Shown: in pieces, positions 1 to 8,203 of the stretch
Layout of the letters: every line of letters starts with the position of its first letter
How positions within the stretch are numbered: position 1 is the first letter of the stretch
Assembly: GCA_964555935.1 (NCBI GenBank)
Contig: CAZKUN010000151.1
Coordinates: 1 to 22,509, forward strand
Length of the DNA stretch: 22,509 nt
Source of the DNA: CAZKUN01 sp964555935
GTDB taxonomy: Bacteria; Armatimonadota; Zipacnadia; Zipacnadales; VGFC01
Direction of reading: 5' to 3'
Position numbers and translations under genes: made by a program
The notes under the pieces: model-generated
Told to the model about the DNA's origin: nothing
Databases searched by the model: none
Seen by the model: the letters and a program-made list of their open reading frames with translations, nothing else

Positions 1-157
1 GCCGTTACGCCTGCTGTCCAGCTTCTCAGCGAATACGAAGTCCACAAACCGCCACTAGACGTGGTTTCAGACCCCCCGTAGGTCGGATCTCCTGATCCGA
101 CAGGCGTGGTTGCTAGAGTTCTGAGACCAGCTCCGGTCATCTCTCGGGTCTGCTCGG
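1..157. other. left-edge non-coding stretch, possible gene tail
   Basis: No complete gene is visible here. Plus-strand frame 1 is open from the window edge to a TAG at 79-81, giving 26 residues with no recognisable motif. It could be the C-terminus of a gene lying to the left, but codon choice is not distinctive and the other two frames are open for similar lengths. The TAG lies at the head of the GTAG hairpin at 79-101. The rest, 102-157, shows nothing I can name. Confidence 0.25.
79..101. repeat. GTAG-headed hairpin element
   Basis: A perfect 8-bp stem (82-89 pairs with 94-101) closes a TCCT loop and is preceded by GTAG-type sequence. It belongs by form to the set of short GC-rich intergenic hairpins seen throughout this window. 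There is no T-run after it on either strand, so a repeat element is more likely than a classical terminator. Confidence 0.55.
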
Positions 158-583
158 CTATGTCCCCACGCCGCGCCGCTGCCAGTCGGGACCCCTGAGT
201 TGGGGGCGCCCGCACACCCGCGGCGTCCCATCCCACTCGCCTATGCGGTTCTCTGGCGACCACTCGACCTGCTTGGCTTCTTCGCGCCGCAGGCGGCGCC
301 ATGCGATCACTATCGGGAGGCACCAGGCTGCCATGGTGCCGCTGGCGAGTGCCAGCAGGAGACCCTCTTTCCGCCTCGTGCGGGCCTCGCTGAGCGCAAG
401 CGTCCGGGCGTTGGCCTCGGCCGGTGCCGCGCCTTCAGAGGTGGCGGCAGGGATGGCTCGCGCCAGCGTCCAGCCGGAGTGGCCACGAATCACGCCACAT
501 GCCAGGATCGGGAACACGACGAGAGTCAGGAAGTACAGAGACATCGGTCCGTCTATTCTGAGGTCCACGACTGGCCTGTCCAT
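158..583 (-). CDS. small membrane protein with two predicted helices, function unknown
   Basis: A 141-residue protein that I do not recognise. A hydrophobic segment at about residues 14-33 (starting MSLYFLTLVVFPILACG) and a second at about 74-93 (GLLLALASGTMAAWCLPIVI) flank a roughly 40-residue Ala/Glu/Arg-rich stretch. That stretch is probably a helical or coiled loop. The tail after the second helix is basic and polar. I chose the start at 583 because GGGAGG lies 5 bases upstream of this ATG. A longer frame from 643 has no such site and would run close to the terminator at 647-678. The gene follows the KARI-like gene on the same strand, but the terminator between them argues for separate transcription. 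A small inner-membrane protein is the safest description. Confidence 0.6.
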   Translation of the reverse strand: MDRPVVDLRIDGPMSLYFLTLVVFPILACGVIRGHSGWTLARAIPAATSEGAAPAEANARTLALSEARTRRKEGLLLALASGTMAAWCLPIVIAWRRLRREEAKQVEWSPENRIGEWDGTPRVCGRPQLRGPDWQRRGVGT

Positions 584-646
584 CGCAGCCTCCCGTACAG
601 TAGACCACGTTGATGCGCCCTGCAACAGACATGCCATCCACAATCA

Positions 647-678
647 ACAGGGCCCGCCACTTTCGCGGCGGGCCCTGT
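647..678 (-). terminator. strong hairpin terminator after the KARI-like gene
   Basis: A perfect 12-bp GC-rich stem (647-658 with 667-678) encloses an 8-base loop. Read on the minus strand it lies about 40 bases past the stop of the reductoisomerase-like gene and is followed by TTGATTG, a weak T-rich tract. This fits intrinsic termination of that gene before the membrane-protein gene starts at 583. Confidence 0.75.
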
Positions 679-689
679 CCATTGCGCTT

Positions 690-714
690 CGTACGACGAT
701 CGTCCCGATCGTCG
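690..714. repeat. 25-base hairpin repeat, copy 1
   Basis: The element starts CGTACGACGATCG and has a perfect 9-bp stem (694-702 with 706-714) around a TCC loop. The same 25 bases recur exactly at 13182-13206. Both copies lie a few bases after the stop codon of a minus-strand gene: this one ends 4 bases from the stop of the KARI-like gene. Confidence 0.85.
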
Positions 715-717
715 GCG

Positions 718-1704
718 CTACTCCTCCATCTCGCGCATCTTCTCCTCGGCCGCGTTGATGGGGTGGTCAAGCGCGTTCTTCTTCAGCTTCTTGAAGTGCG
801 GATAGCCCAGCATCCGCTCCATCTCCCACTCCTGGGCGAACTTCCCGTTCTGGATGCCTGCCAGAGCCTCTTTGAAGCGCTCTTTCAGGCCATCGCCCGC
901 GACGACCGGGCCGCGGCTGAGTTGCCCGAACTGACTCGTCTGCGAGTGCAGCGACATCTGCTGCATCAGGCCCGTGTCCGCGCAGGCCTCGAAGATCTCC
1001 GCCGCTTCCTTGCTGCCCCACGTCTCGTGACACACGATCTCCGGCGGGAAGCCCGCCTCGACCAGCACGTCGAACGTTGTGGTCAGCACCGCGACCGTCG
1101 CCGCCCATGTCGCCTGCTCCATGAACAGGTCGATCTCCGTCTCCAGCGCCACCGTGCTGAGGATGGATCCCACGCGCAGGCTGCCGATCGACTTGGCGAT
1201 CGCGAGGCAGATGTCCTTGGCCTTGCCGCTCGCGTCCGCGTGCACCGCGCAGTAAGACGACGCGCCCGAACCCTTCACGTACAGGTCCCGCACGCCCCTC
1301 CCGATCATCCGCGGCGCGACCATGACCACATCCACGCCCTCGGGCGCCTCGATCAGGTCGTAGTACAGGTTGTAGCCATGGGCGAAGACCAGCACGTCGC
1401 CCTCGTTCAAGTTTGGCAGGATGGACTCGCGGAACAGATCCTGTTGCGCTTCGTCGGGCACGAGCAGGAACAGGATGTCACCCTTCGCCGCCGCCTCTGC
1501 GGGCAGATACGCCTCAAAGCCGTCCTCCAGCGCCTGCTCGCGGTAGGCATCGCCGCGATTCCCGACGATGACGTTGCAGCCCGAGTCGCGCATGTTCAGC
1601 GCCTGCGCTCGGCCCTGATTCCCGTAGCCGATCACAGCCAGCGTCCGCCCCTCGAGCGCGTCCATGCTGGCCTGTTCGTCTTCGATAACCTCGTAATCGT
1701 ACAT
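718..1704 (-). CDS. ketol-acid reductoisomerase (IlvC)-like protein, divergent active site
   Basis: A 328-residue protein with the layout of a class I ketol-acid reductoisomerase, the NADPH-dependent second step of valine, leucine and isoleucine synthesis. Seen in the sequence: a Rossmann motif GYGNQG (about 26-31), the conserved FAHGYN with His109, VVMVAP (127-131), the metal-ligand block E188-T-E-I-D192-L-F-M-E196-Q, and a C-terminal HPIN segment matching the family HPIE. Several hallmark positions differ. The family PKGPG reads PRMIG, so the active-site Lys becomes Arg132. The second metal glutamate after Glu227 is absent at the normal spacing (HETWGSKE instead of FExxHE). DTAEYG-type sequence reads SQTSQFG. 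Start 1704 has AAGGAG 6 bases upstream; an in-frame start at 1740 lacks one. No ilvB, ilvN, ilvD or leu genes are near. The fold is clear; catalysis of the normal reaction is doubtful. Confidence 0.85.
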   Translation of the reverse strand: MYDYEVIEDEQASMDALEGRTLAVIGYGNQGRAQALNMRDSGCNVIVGNRGDAYREQALEDGFEAYLPAEAAAKGDILFLLVPDEAQQDLFRESILPNLNEGDVLVFAHGYNLYYDLIEAPEGVDVVMVAPRMIGRGVRDLYVKGSGASSYCAVHADASGKAKDICLAIAKSIGSLRVGSILSTVALETEIDLFMEQATWAATVAVLTTTFDVLVEAGFPPEIVCHETWGSKEAAEIFEACADTGLMQQMSLHSQTSQFGQLSRGPVVAGDGLKERFKEALAGIQNGKFAQEWEMERMLGYPHFKKLKKNALDHPINAAEEKMREMEE

Positions 1705-1830
1705 GAGCATCTCCTTAGCATGCTGTCGGAGGTTCCCCATCCGTAGCGGGGAACTGGATGCGGACGGAGTTCGTGGCGCTGCCCGCCCAGCCCTCCCGCC
1801 GTTACCGTCTCATTACCCTCGAGGTGCATG

Positions 1831-4800
1831 ATGCGAAGACTCGCCTTGGTCGCCCTGGTCCTCTCAACCACCATCGCCGCCCACGCCCAGAATTCCGTCA
1901 CCAACGGCGGCTTCGAGATCGCGAACGATGCCGGCGGGCCCGCCGACTGGAACACCATGGGTGACGTTACGATCAGCGACGATGCCCACTCCGGCGAGAA
2001 GGCGGTCCTCCTCAGCCGCGATTCCGTCGACCTCGAATGCGGGCTCAACCGCGAGTGGGAGCCCGATTCGGGCGAGCAGGGGACGATGCTGTCTGAACTC
2101 AAGGGCGGCCTGCGATTCTGGTACAAGGCCCTCGACGCATCCGAAGACGCCTGGATGCGCTTCTACGTCATCCCCATGAGCGATCGTCCGATGGAAGACA
2201 CGGGCGAGATGCGCACCGACTTCATGATTCCCGCCGGTCACGTCGGCGATGGCAAGTGGCACGTCGGCATCGTGGGCTACAATTTCTCGGCCAACGAAGA
2301 TGTCAAGTGGGTCCACCTCTCGCCCCGCATAGCCGGTGAGAGCGCCTCGCTTCTCCTCGACGATGTCGAGTGGATGCCTGAGGTTGGCCCCGCGCTGTCC
2401 GTGGCCACCACGCGCTGGGAGGAAGACGAGAAGCGCCCTGGCGAGCGCGCCACGCTGACGGTGCGCGTGAGGAACAATGGCGACCGGCCGGCCGCGAACG
2501 CAGCCGTCACCGTCACGTGCCCCGACGGCCTCCGCGTCGCCGACGGACCGACCGCCACCATCCCCGGCATTGCCGTCGACGACACCGAGGTCGTGTCCTT
2601 CGACATCCTCGGCCGCCGCGATGAGGCAAGCGCTATAGAGGTCGCCATCGATGTCGCCGAGTCCATCGGCGAAGCGCCGCAACTCAGCATTCCCATCGAA
2701 CCGAAGATGGAGATCATCCAGCTCCGCGCCAGCCCCTTCATCCTCGCGCCGGGCCAGACGGCCACCATCGAGGCGGTCGTCCGCGGCAATGGCAGCGCCA
2801 TCTGCACCGGCATCACGGGGGAACTCTCCTTGCTCGCCGAATCGGACTTCGTGAAGATCATCCGCACTCCGAGGAAACCCATCGAGGTCCGCCCAGGGCA
2901 GGAAGTCTCCGTCACCTGGCGCGTGAAAGCCCTCCAACCGGCTCTTGACCCCGTATCGCTCTCCGCCACCATCGCGGGGTCTAACGCAGAGGGCGGAGAC
3001 GCCTCCACCACACTCGTCCTTGCGCCCAAGCCCGTCGTTGCACCGGACGTCCCCGGCGCTCACGTCGAGGAAGACGTAGCATGGCTCCAAGGAGACGACA
3101 TCCGCCTCGTCATCCAACGCGCTGCTGCGGGCTTTGGCATCGGCGACGTACAGGTGAGAAAGGCCGGCAAGTGGACCACCGTCGCGCGCATGCCGTCCCT
3201 CGGTCGCGCCGTCGCCAGCCGTCGCTCGTCCTCAGACTCCGTCCGGTGGATCGCCGGCGGCGAGGTCAGGGCGGATGGCGACGCGCTCATGGTCGAGGCA
3301 CAGCCGAACATTACGGACCTCGAATTCACCCACTCCGTCACCTTCACGCTCCGCGATGACGGGAAGAACATCGGCGTCACCAGTTCGCTGACTGCCGCGC
3401 AGACGTGCGATCTCTACGCCTTCGACATGCCGTTCATGTACGTCGGCGAGGGATCGTTCGGCGGCAAGAAGACCGAGGCGCTCTTCCCGGGCTGCGATTG
3501 GCTCGATTCCGATGATATCTCCAGCGAATACGAGGGCAAGCTCATCGAGAGGGGCCACAAGCACCAGGTCCGCTACGTCCCCGATCCCAACATGATCACC
3601 ATCCCCCTCATGAGTGTCCACCACGAGGGCACCACCGTCGGCCTCATGTGGGATCACAATCAGAGCTGGGACGGCTGGCACGACCGTCCGGCCGCCGCCT
3701 TCGCCTCGCCCGACCGCTTCGAGGGTCGCGACGCCCACGTCATGGGCCTCTTCGTTCCATCCGTCTCCGAGCTTGGCGAGCCGTGGGTCGCGCCCAACGA
3801 GCGCATCGCCTGGACGCCGTATGATCTGCCCGCCAATAGGGAGATCAAGCTCGAATCGGTCATCTACGCTCGCACCGGCGAGAGCGACGCGCTCACCGTC
3901 ATGGACGAGTGGGTCAACGTCTTCGGCGTCCCCGAGCCACTGCCATATCCAAACGAGACCTTCGAGGGCGAGGTCGCCTTCAGCCTACAGGCGTACCTCG
4001 ATTCCCTGTGGATTCCCGAGGAGAAGAAATGGTGGTCCACGCGCGGCGCGAGCAAGCTGATGTCTTACCCAGCGCTGCCGGGCCACTACATCCACCAACT
4101 TCGCTGGGGCGCGCAGATCATCGAGGACCCGCTCCTGCAGGAGCAAGCACTCGCTCGCGCCGATGAAGCCATCGCCCAGGGCGCCTGGTCGGTCTACGCC
4201 GACGACGGCTTCGACTATGGTGGCGCTGAGGACCACATGCTCAGCATCGCCGCTACCGCCATGGGCATCATGTCCTCCCAGTTGCCGAACGGCTCCTGGC
4301 GCTTCGATGCCGACCGCAAAGCCACTGGCGTCTTCAAGGGCTTCGACTACCACGAACTCGGCGGCCACGATGGCGCGGAACTCGGCACCTGTGCCGCCAA
4401 TGCCTACCGCATCCTGCGCTTCGCCCGACTGACGGGATCTGATACCGCCTATCGCTCCGGCGTCAATGCGCTGGAGTTCATGAAGCAGTTCCGCGTTCCG
4501 CGTGCGGCGCAGGTCTGGGAAGTCATGTTCCACGCGCCCGACATCCTCGCCGCCGCAGACGCCGTCGATGCCTACCTCGAGGCCTACATGTACGATGGCA
4601 ATGAGGAGTGGCTGGCCCAGGCTGTGAAATGGGCGAGGGGCGGCTTGCCGTTCATGTACCTGTGGAACGATCCCGACAAGCCTTTCGTCCAGGGCGCGTC
4701 GATCCCCGTCTTCGGCGCGACCATGCGCAGGCACAGTTGGTATGCCATGCCCGTGCAGTGGAACGGTCTCCGTCACGCCCGCGCGATCCTGAAGCTCGCC

Positions 4801-5763
4801 GAGTACGACGACTCGATGGATTGGAAGCTCTTCGCCGAGCACCTCATCGTGAGCTGCCTCTACCAGCAGTCCACGGACCCCGATGACATCGCTCTCTGGC
4901 CCGACGCCATCAGCGCGATCACGGAGATCAAGTCCGGCTGGATCTTCGGGCCGCATCAGATCTTCGAGCCGTGGAGCATGCTCGCCGGGCGCAAGATCGA
5001 GCCCGACACGGCTATCCTCGGCGATCTGCCCAGCCGTATCCACCTCACCACCGGCGCGAAGATCCTCGCGGCATCATGGGATGATGACACGGTGTCCGCA
5101 ACGCTTGAATACCCATCGAACGAGTCCGGCTACACGCTGCTCGTCAACGCGTCCCGCCCCGATGCCGTTGTTCTCGACGGCGAAGAGCTGCCTCAGGTCG
5201 CTGATCTGAAATCCAGCGAGTCCTCCGGCTGGGCCTACATGCCCGGCCGGGCGATGGTCGTCGCGCGCATCGTCGACGATGGCGAACACGCGCTTGAGGT
5301 CGTCGGCACTGACTACCTGGACGCCGCTCTCCTCCCGGACGCCCGCCGCGAAATCGCCTTCGAGTTCGGCGAGACCAGCGAGGGGTGGATGGCGCAGCAC
5401 CACATCGGTGATCTCCGCGTCCAGGACGGGGCCTTGCACGTGGATGTCACTGGCGGAGACCCCTACATGTCACGCGGATCGCTCACCATCGACGGCGACG
5501 CTGTCGACGAGGTCGTCATCCGCATGAGGACCGAGGTGGGAAGTGCGGGCCAGCTCTACTGGGGCACGACTCAGACACCGACCATCACCGAGGACCGCGT
5601 CGCGCTCTTCCCCGTCACCGCCGACGGCGTCTGGCACGAATACCGCCTGCCCGTCGCCGATCACGACCAGTGGCGCGGCCAGACGATCACGATGATCCGC
5701 CTCGACCCTCTCAACGGCAGCTCGCCGGCCACTGTTGAGATCGACTGGATCCGCGGCGAGTAG
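1831..5763 (+). CDS. large secreted multidomain protein, putative polysaccharide-active enzyme
   Basis: A 1310-residue exported protein. A signal peptide ends at about residue 20 (AHAQ). Visible regions: an N-terminal jelly-roll, CBM-like region starting NGGFEIANDAGGPADWN (about 22-185, ending LLLDDVEW); one or two Ig-like, CARDB-style regions (about 190-400, with LTVRVRNNGDRPAANAAVTV); a beta-rich region (about 415-700) that resembles the beta-sandwich half of lyases and hydrolases; a helical region (about 715-1100) with repeated aromatic and His/Asp motifs such as WWSTRGASKLMSYPALPGHY and HELGGHDGAELGTCAANAYR, suggesting an alpha/alpha toroid; and a C-terminal CBM-like domain (about 1178-1310, ending VEIDWIRGE). 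The architecture suggests a polysaccharide lyase or hydrolase, but I recognise no family signature and cannot name catalytic residues. GAGG at 1821-1824 is 6 bases from the ATG at 1831, favouring it over 1828. It is divergent from the KARI-like gene and followed by three binding-protein genes. Confidence 0.8.
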   Translation: MRRLALVALVLSTTIAAHAQNSVTNGGFEIANDAGGPADWNTMGDVTISDDAHSGEKAVLLSRDSVDLECGLNREWEPDSGEQGTMLSELKGGLRFWYKALDASEDAWMRFYVIPMSDRPMEDTGEMRTDFMIPAGHVGDGKWHVGIVGYNFSANEDVKWVHLSPRIAGESASLLLDDVEWMPEVGPALSVATTRWEEDEKRPGERATLTVRVRNNGDRPAANAAVTVTCPDGLRVADGPTATIPGIAVDDTEVVSFDILGRRDEASAIEVAIDVAESIGEAPQLSIPIEPKMEIIQLRASPFILAPGQTATIEAVVRGNGSAICTGITGELSLLAESDFVKIIRTPRKPIEVRPGQEVSVTWRVKALQPALDPVSLSATIAGSNAEGGDASTTLVLAPKPVVAPDVPGAHVEEDVAWLQGDDIRLVIQRAAAGFGIGDVQVRKAGKWTTVARMPSLGRAVASRRSSSDSVRWIAGGEVRADGDALMVEAQPNITDLEFTHSVTFTLRDDGKNIGVTSSLTAAQTCDLYAFDMPFMYVGEGSFGGKKTEALFPGCDWLDSDDISSEYEGKLIERGHKHQVRYVPDPNMITIPLMSVHHEGTTVGLMWDHNQSWDGWHDRPAAAFASPDRFEGRDAHVMGLFVPSVSELGEPWVAPNERIAWTPYDLPANREIKLESVIYARTGESDALTVMDEWVNVFGVPEPLPYPNETFEGEVAFSLQAYLDSLWIPEEKKWWSTRGASKLMSYPALPGHYIHQLRWGAQIIEDPLLQEQALARADEAIAQGAWSVYADDGFDYGGAEDHMLSIAATAMGIMSSQLPNGSWRFDADRKATGVFKGFDYHELGGHDGAELGTCAANAYRILRFARLTGSDTAYRSGVNALEFMKQFRVPRAAQVWEVMFHAPDILAAADAVDAYLEAYMYDGNEEWLAQAVKWARGGLPFMYLWNDPDKPFVQGASIPVFGATMRRHSWYAMPVQWNGLRHARAILKLAEYDDSMDWKLFAEHLIVSCLYQQSTDPDDIALWPDAISAITEIKSGWIFGPHQIFEPWSMLAGRKIEPDTAILGDLPSRIHLTTGAKILAASWDDDTVSATLEYPSNESGYTLLVNASRPDAVVLDGEELPQVADLKSSESSGWAYMPGRAMVVARIVDDGEHALEVVGTDYLDAALLPDARREIAFEFGETSEGWMAQHHIGDLRVQDGALHVDVTGGDPYMSRGSLTIDGDAVDEVVIRMRTEVGSAGQLYWGTTQTPTITEDRVALFPVTADGVWHEYRLPVADHDQWRGQTITMIRLDPLNGSSPATVEIDWIRGE

Positions 5764-5772
5764 ACTCCCCGC

Positions 5773-5799
5773 GTACCGACGGGCTTCCAGCCCGTCGGT
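5773..5799. repeat. GTA-headed hairpin between the large secreted protein and the triplicate genes
   Basis: A perfect 11-bp stem (5775-5785 with 5789-5799) closes a TCC loop, 11 bases after the TAG of the preceding gene. The GTA head and TCC loop match the 25-base repeat at 690 and 13182, but the stem sequence is different. It could act as a terminator or mRNA 3' end, though no T-run follows. The remainder of the 142-base gap up to 5905 shows nothing else I can name. Confidence 0.65.
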
Positions 5800-5905
5800 T
5801 GCCTACTTCGGCGCATCTCCCTGCCGTCGCGCCTCCATGAAACCCATCACCGCCACGTGGTGTATGCCTACCGGAAGCCCAACATCCATGGGAGAGAACC
5901 CAACC

Positions 5906-7018
5906 ATGCGACGACTGATGCTCATCACCGCGCTGCTCGCGCTTGCCGCCCTGGTAACCGCACAGGCTCCGGTCGCGGAATGGTCCTTCGATGAAGACGT
6001 AGCCGGGTGGGATGTCACCGATCCGGCGTCCCAACTGACCTCAACGATCGATGCAAACGTGACCCGCGAGGACGACAACGGCGTGCTTGAACTCTCATTC
6101 ACGCCCGACAAAGCCACGATGTCCGCGATCGTCGGCAGCGTGCCGGCCGGCCTCACCGCGGCGCAGAGCATCCAGTTCTTCGCCAAGACCACCGACCAGA
6201 CCATGATCATGGTGGCGCTTGTCGAGGCTGATGGATCGAACTACGCCACCGGCTTCACCAGCCTGCCCGACCGCTGGCAAGAAGTGTCTCTGGACCTCAG
6301 CGACTTCACCCTCGGCGACGATAGCACCGACGAGAACGAGCAGCTCGATCCTGACCAAGTCCAAGCCATCATGATCGCCGATGTGGTCACGATGCTGGCG
6401 ATCCTGGCCGATCAGATCCCCTTCATCATCGCGCCCGACATGTCGCCCCGGATGCTCTGGCTCGACGACCTCTGGGTCGACGTCCAGGGCGTTGACCCCC
6501 GCTGGGTCGCGTTCGATGTGGACGGCGAGAAGGGCGTTCAGGTCGATTCCTTCGAGTCCGCGCCGCTTCAGTGGATGATGCTCGCGGGCAGCGGCATCGA
6601 GGCGGCGTATGACGACGAGCTGAAAGCCGAAGGCGAGTTCAGCATGCGCGTCTCCTACGATCTCCCGCCCAACAAGGCCTTCGCCATGCTGACGAGCCTG
6701 GGTGGCATCCCCGTCGCCGGCACAACCGGCATGCGTATCTCGCTGCTGTCGGAGGTCGAGACGACCCTTCTGCTGGAGATCGAGGAACTCGACAAGTCCA
6801 AGTACCAGACGATGATTCCGCTAACCACCGGCGATGAGTTTGACACGGTCGAACTCGCGTGGGCCGAGTTCACTCTCAGCGAAGACTCCACGGACGAGAA
6901 CGGGCAGCTCGACATCACCCAGGCGAAGCAGATCCTGTTCGCCGATATCTCCGCCATCACCGAAGCACCCGTCGCGCTCAACACGATTTGGCTCGACGAT
7001 CTCGTGCTCTTTGAATAG
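5906..7018 (+). CDS. exported two-domain CBM11/CIA30-like protein, paralogue 1
   Basis: A 370-residue protein with a signal peptide (MRRLMLITALLALAALVTAQ). The mature part is an internal duplication of a roughly 170-residue jelly-roll domain. Domain 1 (about 22-192) contains LPDRWQEVSLDLSDF, then DDSTDENEQLD (138-148) and WLDDLWVD. Domain 2 (about 210-370) contains VELAWAEFTL, EDSTDENGQLD (326-336) and IWLDDLVLF. The pattern 'W-Q-E-V, L-x-x-F, D-x-N-x-x-L-D, final LDD strand' is that of CBM11/CIA30-like beta-sandwiches, which bind glucans or similar ligands. The acidic D/N-rich loop could bind calcium. No catalytic motif is visible. The start was chosen because it places the signal peptide and length like the two paralogues downstream; GGAGAG lies about 10 bases upstream. 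Confidence 0.8.
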   Translation: MRRLMLITALLALAALVTAQAPVAEWSFDEDVAGWDVTDPASQLTSTIDANVTREDDNGVLELSFTPDKATMSAIVGSVPAGLTAAQSIQFFAKTTDQTMIMVALVEADGSNYATGFTSLPDRWQEVSLDLSDFTLGDDSTDENEQLDPDQVQAIMIADVVTMLAILADQIPFIIAPDMSPRMLWLDDLWVDVQGVDPRWVAFDVDGEKGVQVDSFESAPLQWMMLAGSGIEAAYDDELKAEGEFSMRVSYDLPPNKAFAMLTSLGGIPVAGTTGMRISLLSEVETTLLLEIEELDKSKYQTMIPLTTGDEFDTVELAWAEFTLSEDSTDENGQLDITQAKQILFADISAITEAPVALNTIWLDDLVLFE

Positions 7019-7032
7019 AAAGGCGCTTCAAC

Positions 7033-8139
7033 ATGACCCGCACCATCGCCGCAATCATCGCTGTGATCGCCATCGCCGCGCCGTGGGCCGGCGCCCAGGC
7101 GCCCGTCGCCGAGTGGCTCTTCGATGACGACATCGAGGGCTTCGCATGCACTGATCCGACCGCCCAGATGACATCGACCAACGACGCCAACATCGTCCGA
7201 GAAGAGGACAATGGCGTTCTCGAACTCTCCTACACCCCCACGAAGACGACTCTCGTGGCCGCCATCGGCGAGCTTCAGGAGGGGCTTGCGGGCGGTCAGA
7301 GCCTCATGATGCATCTGCGCACGACCGACCAGACCATCGTCCTCGTTGGTGTCGTCGAGGCCGACGGCTCAAGCTACAATACCGCCTTCACGAGCCTCCC
7401 CGACCGCTGGCAGGAAGTAGCCATCGATTTCGCCGAGTTCGAACTCGGCAACGATAGCACTGACGAGAACGGTCAGCTCGACCCCGACCAGGTCGCCACG
7501 ATCATGGTGGCCGACGCGGTCATCATGCTCGCCATGATGGCGGACCAAGTGCCGTTCTTCGTGGCGCCCGATCTGTCCCCGCGCATGATGTGGATCGACG
7601 ACATGTGGGTCGACAGCGAGGGCGTGGATCCGCGCTGGATCAAGACCGAGACCGGCATCCAGGTCGACTCCTTCGAAGCCGCGCCGCTCCAGTGGGCCTG
7701 CGTTGCCGGGACGGGTCTCGAGGTCGCCTACGACAAGGAACTGAAGACCGACGGCAACAACAGCCTCCGCATCGCCTACGATCTTCCGGCCGGCAAGCTC
7801 TTCATCGCCATGACGGGGCTCCAAGCCGTCCCTCTGGAAGGCATGACCAGACTGAGTCTCTCATACCTGTCCGAGGTCGCGACGACGCTCCTGCTTGAGA
7901 TCGAAGAAGTCGACGGATCAAAGTACAGCACGCTCTTGCCGGTTGTCGCCGGCGACGACTTCAGCCAGATCGACATGGCGCTGGCCGAACTGACTCTCGG
8001 CAACGATTCCGAGGACGAGAACGACCAACTAGATATCACGCAGGCGAAGCAGCTTGTGATCGGGGACCTTTCCGCCATGGTCGGCGATCCCGTCCTGCAG
8101 AACACGCTCTGGCTCGACGACCTGTCCTTCGCTGAGTAG
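7033..8139 (+). CDS. exported two-domain CBM11/CIA30-like protein, paralogue 2
   Basis: A 368-residue protein, by eye about half identical to paralogue 1 along its whole length, with the same signal peptide plus two jelly-roll domains. The signal peptide ends near residue 21 (WAGAQ). Marker motifs are SLPDRWQEVAIDFAEF, DSTDENGQLD (141-150), VDPRW between the domains, DSFEAAPLQW opening domain 2, DSEDENDQLD (325-334) and LWLDDLSF at the end. It begins 14 bases after the stop of paralogue 1, with AAAGG 9 bases before its ATG, so the two are almost certainly co-transcribed. No enzymatic motif is seen. A surface or secreted glycan-binding role is inferred from the fold and the neighbouring large enzyme-like protein. 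Confidence 0.8.
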   Translation: MTRTIAAIIAVIAIAAPWAGAQAPVAEWLFDDDIEGFACTDPTAQMTSTNDANIVREEDNGVLELSYTPTKTTLVAAIGELQEGLAGGQSLMMHLRTTDQTIVLVGVVEADGSSYNTAFTSLPDRWQEVAIDFAEFELGNDSTDENGQLDPDQVATIMVADAVIMLAMMADQVPFFVAPDLSPRMMWIDDMWVDSEGVDPRWIKTETGIQVDSFEAAPLQWACVAGTGLEVAYDKELKTDGNNSLRIAYDLPAGKLFIAMTGLQAVPLEGMTRLSLSYLSEVATTLLLEIEEVDGSKYSTLLPVVAGDDFSQIDMALAELTLGNDSEDENDQLDITQAKQLVIGDLSAMVGDPVLQNTLWLDDLSFAE

Positions 8140-8146
8140 CCACCTC

Positions 8147-8186
8147 GTAGGCGCGCAGTTCATCGCGCCAAGCGGACGCCGTCCGC
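8147..8186. repeat. double hairpin between paralogues 2 and 3, GTAG-headed
   Basis: Just after the stop of paralogue 2, GTAG is followed by a 6-bp stem (8150-8155 with 8164-8169). Two bases later comes a second perfect 6-bp stem (8172-8177 with 8181-8186) around a GCC loop. It lies within the 64-base gap of the paralogue operon. It could tune expression of paralogue 3 or stabilise the upstream mRNA. Confidence 0.5.
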
Positions 8187-8203
8187 GCCAACAGGAGAAC
8201 ACA

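Noticed and set aside
718..1704. Calling this gene a bona fide branched-chain amino-acid biosynthesis ilvC
   Set aside because: Catalytic positions are altered and no pathway genes are adjacent; only family membership is supported.
610..1746. A 378-codon plus-strand open frame across the KARI-like gene
   Set aside because: Motif-free, Arg/Leu/His-rich and antisense to a protein with clear Rossmann and metal-binding motifs.
1741..1830. Sigma-70 promoters in the divergent gap between the KARI-like and large secreted genes
   Set aside because: No convincing -35/-10 pair could be seen on either strand.
1864..3117. Long minus-strand open frames under the large secreted protein (also 3985-5043)
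   Set aside because: Compositional shadows without a ribosome site or recognisable domains.
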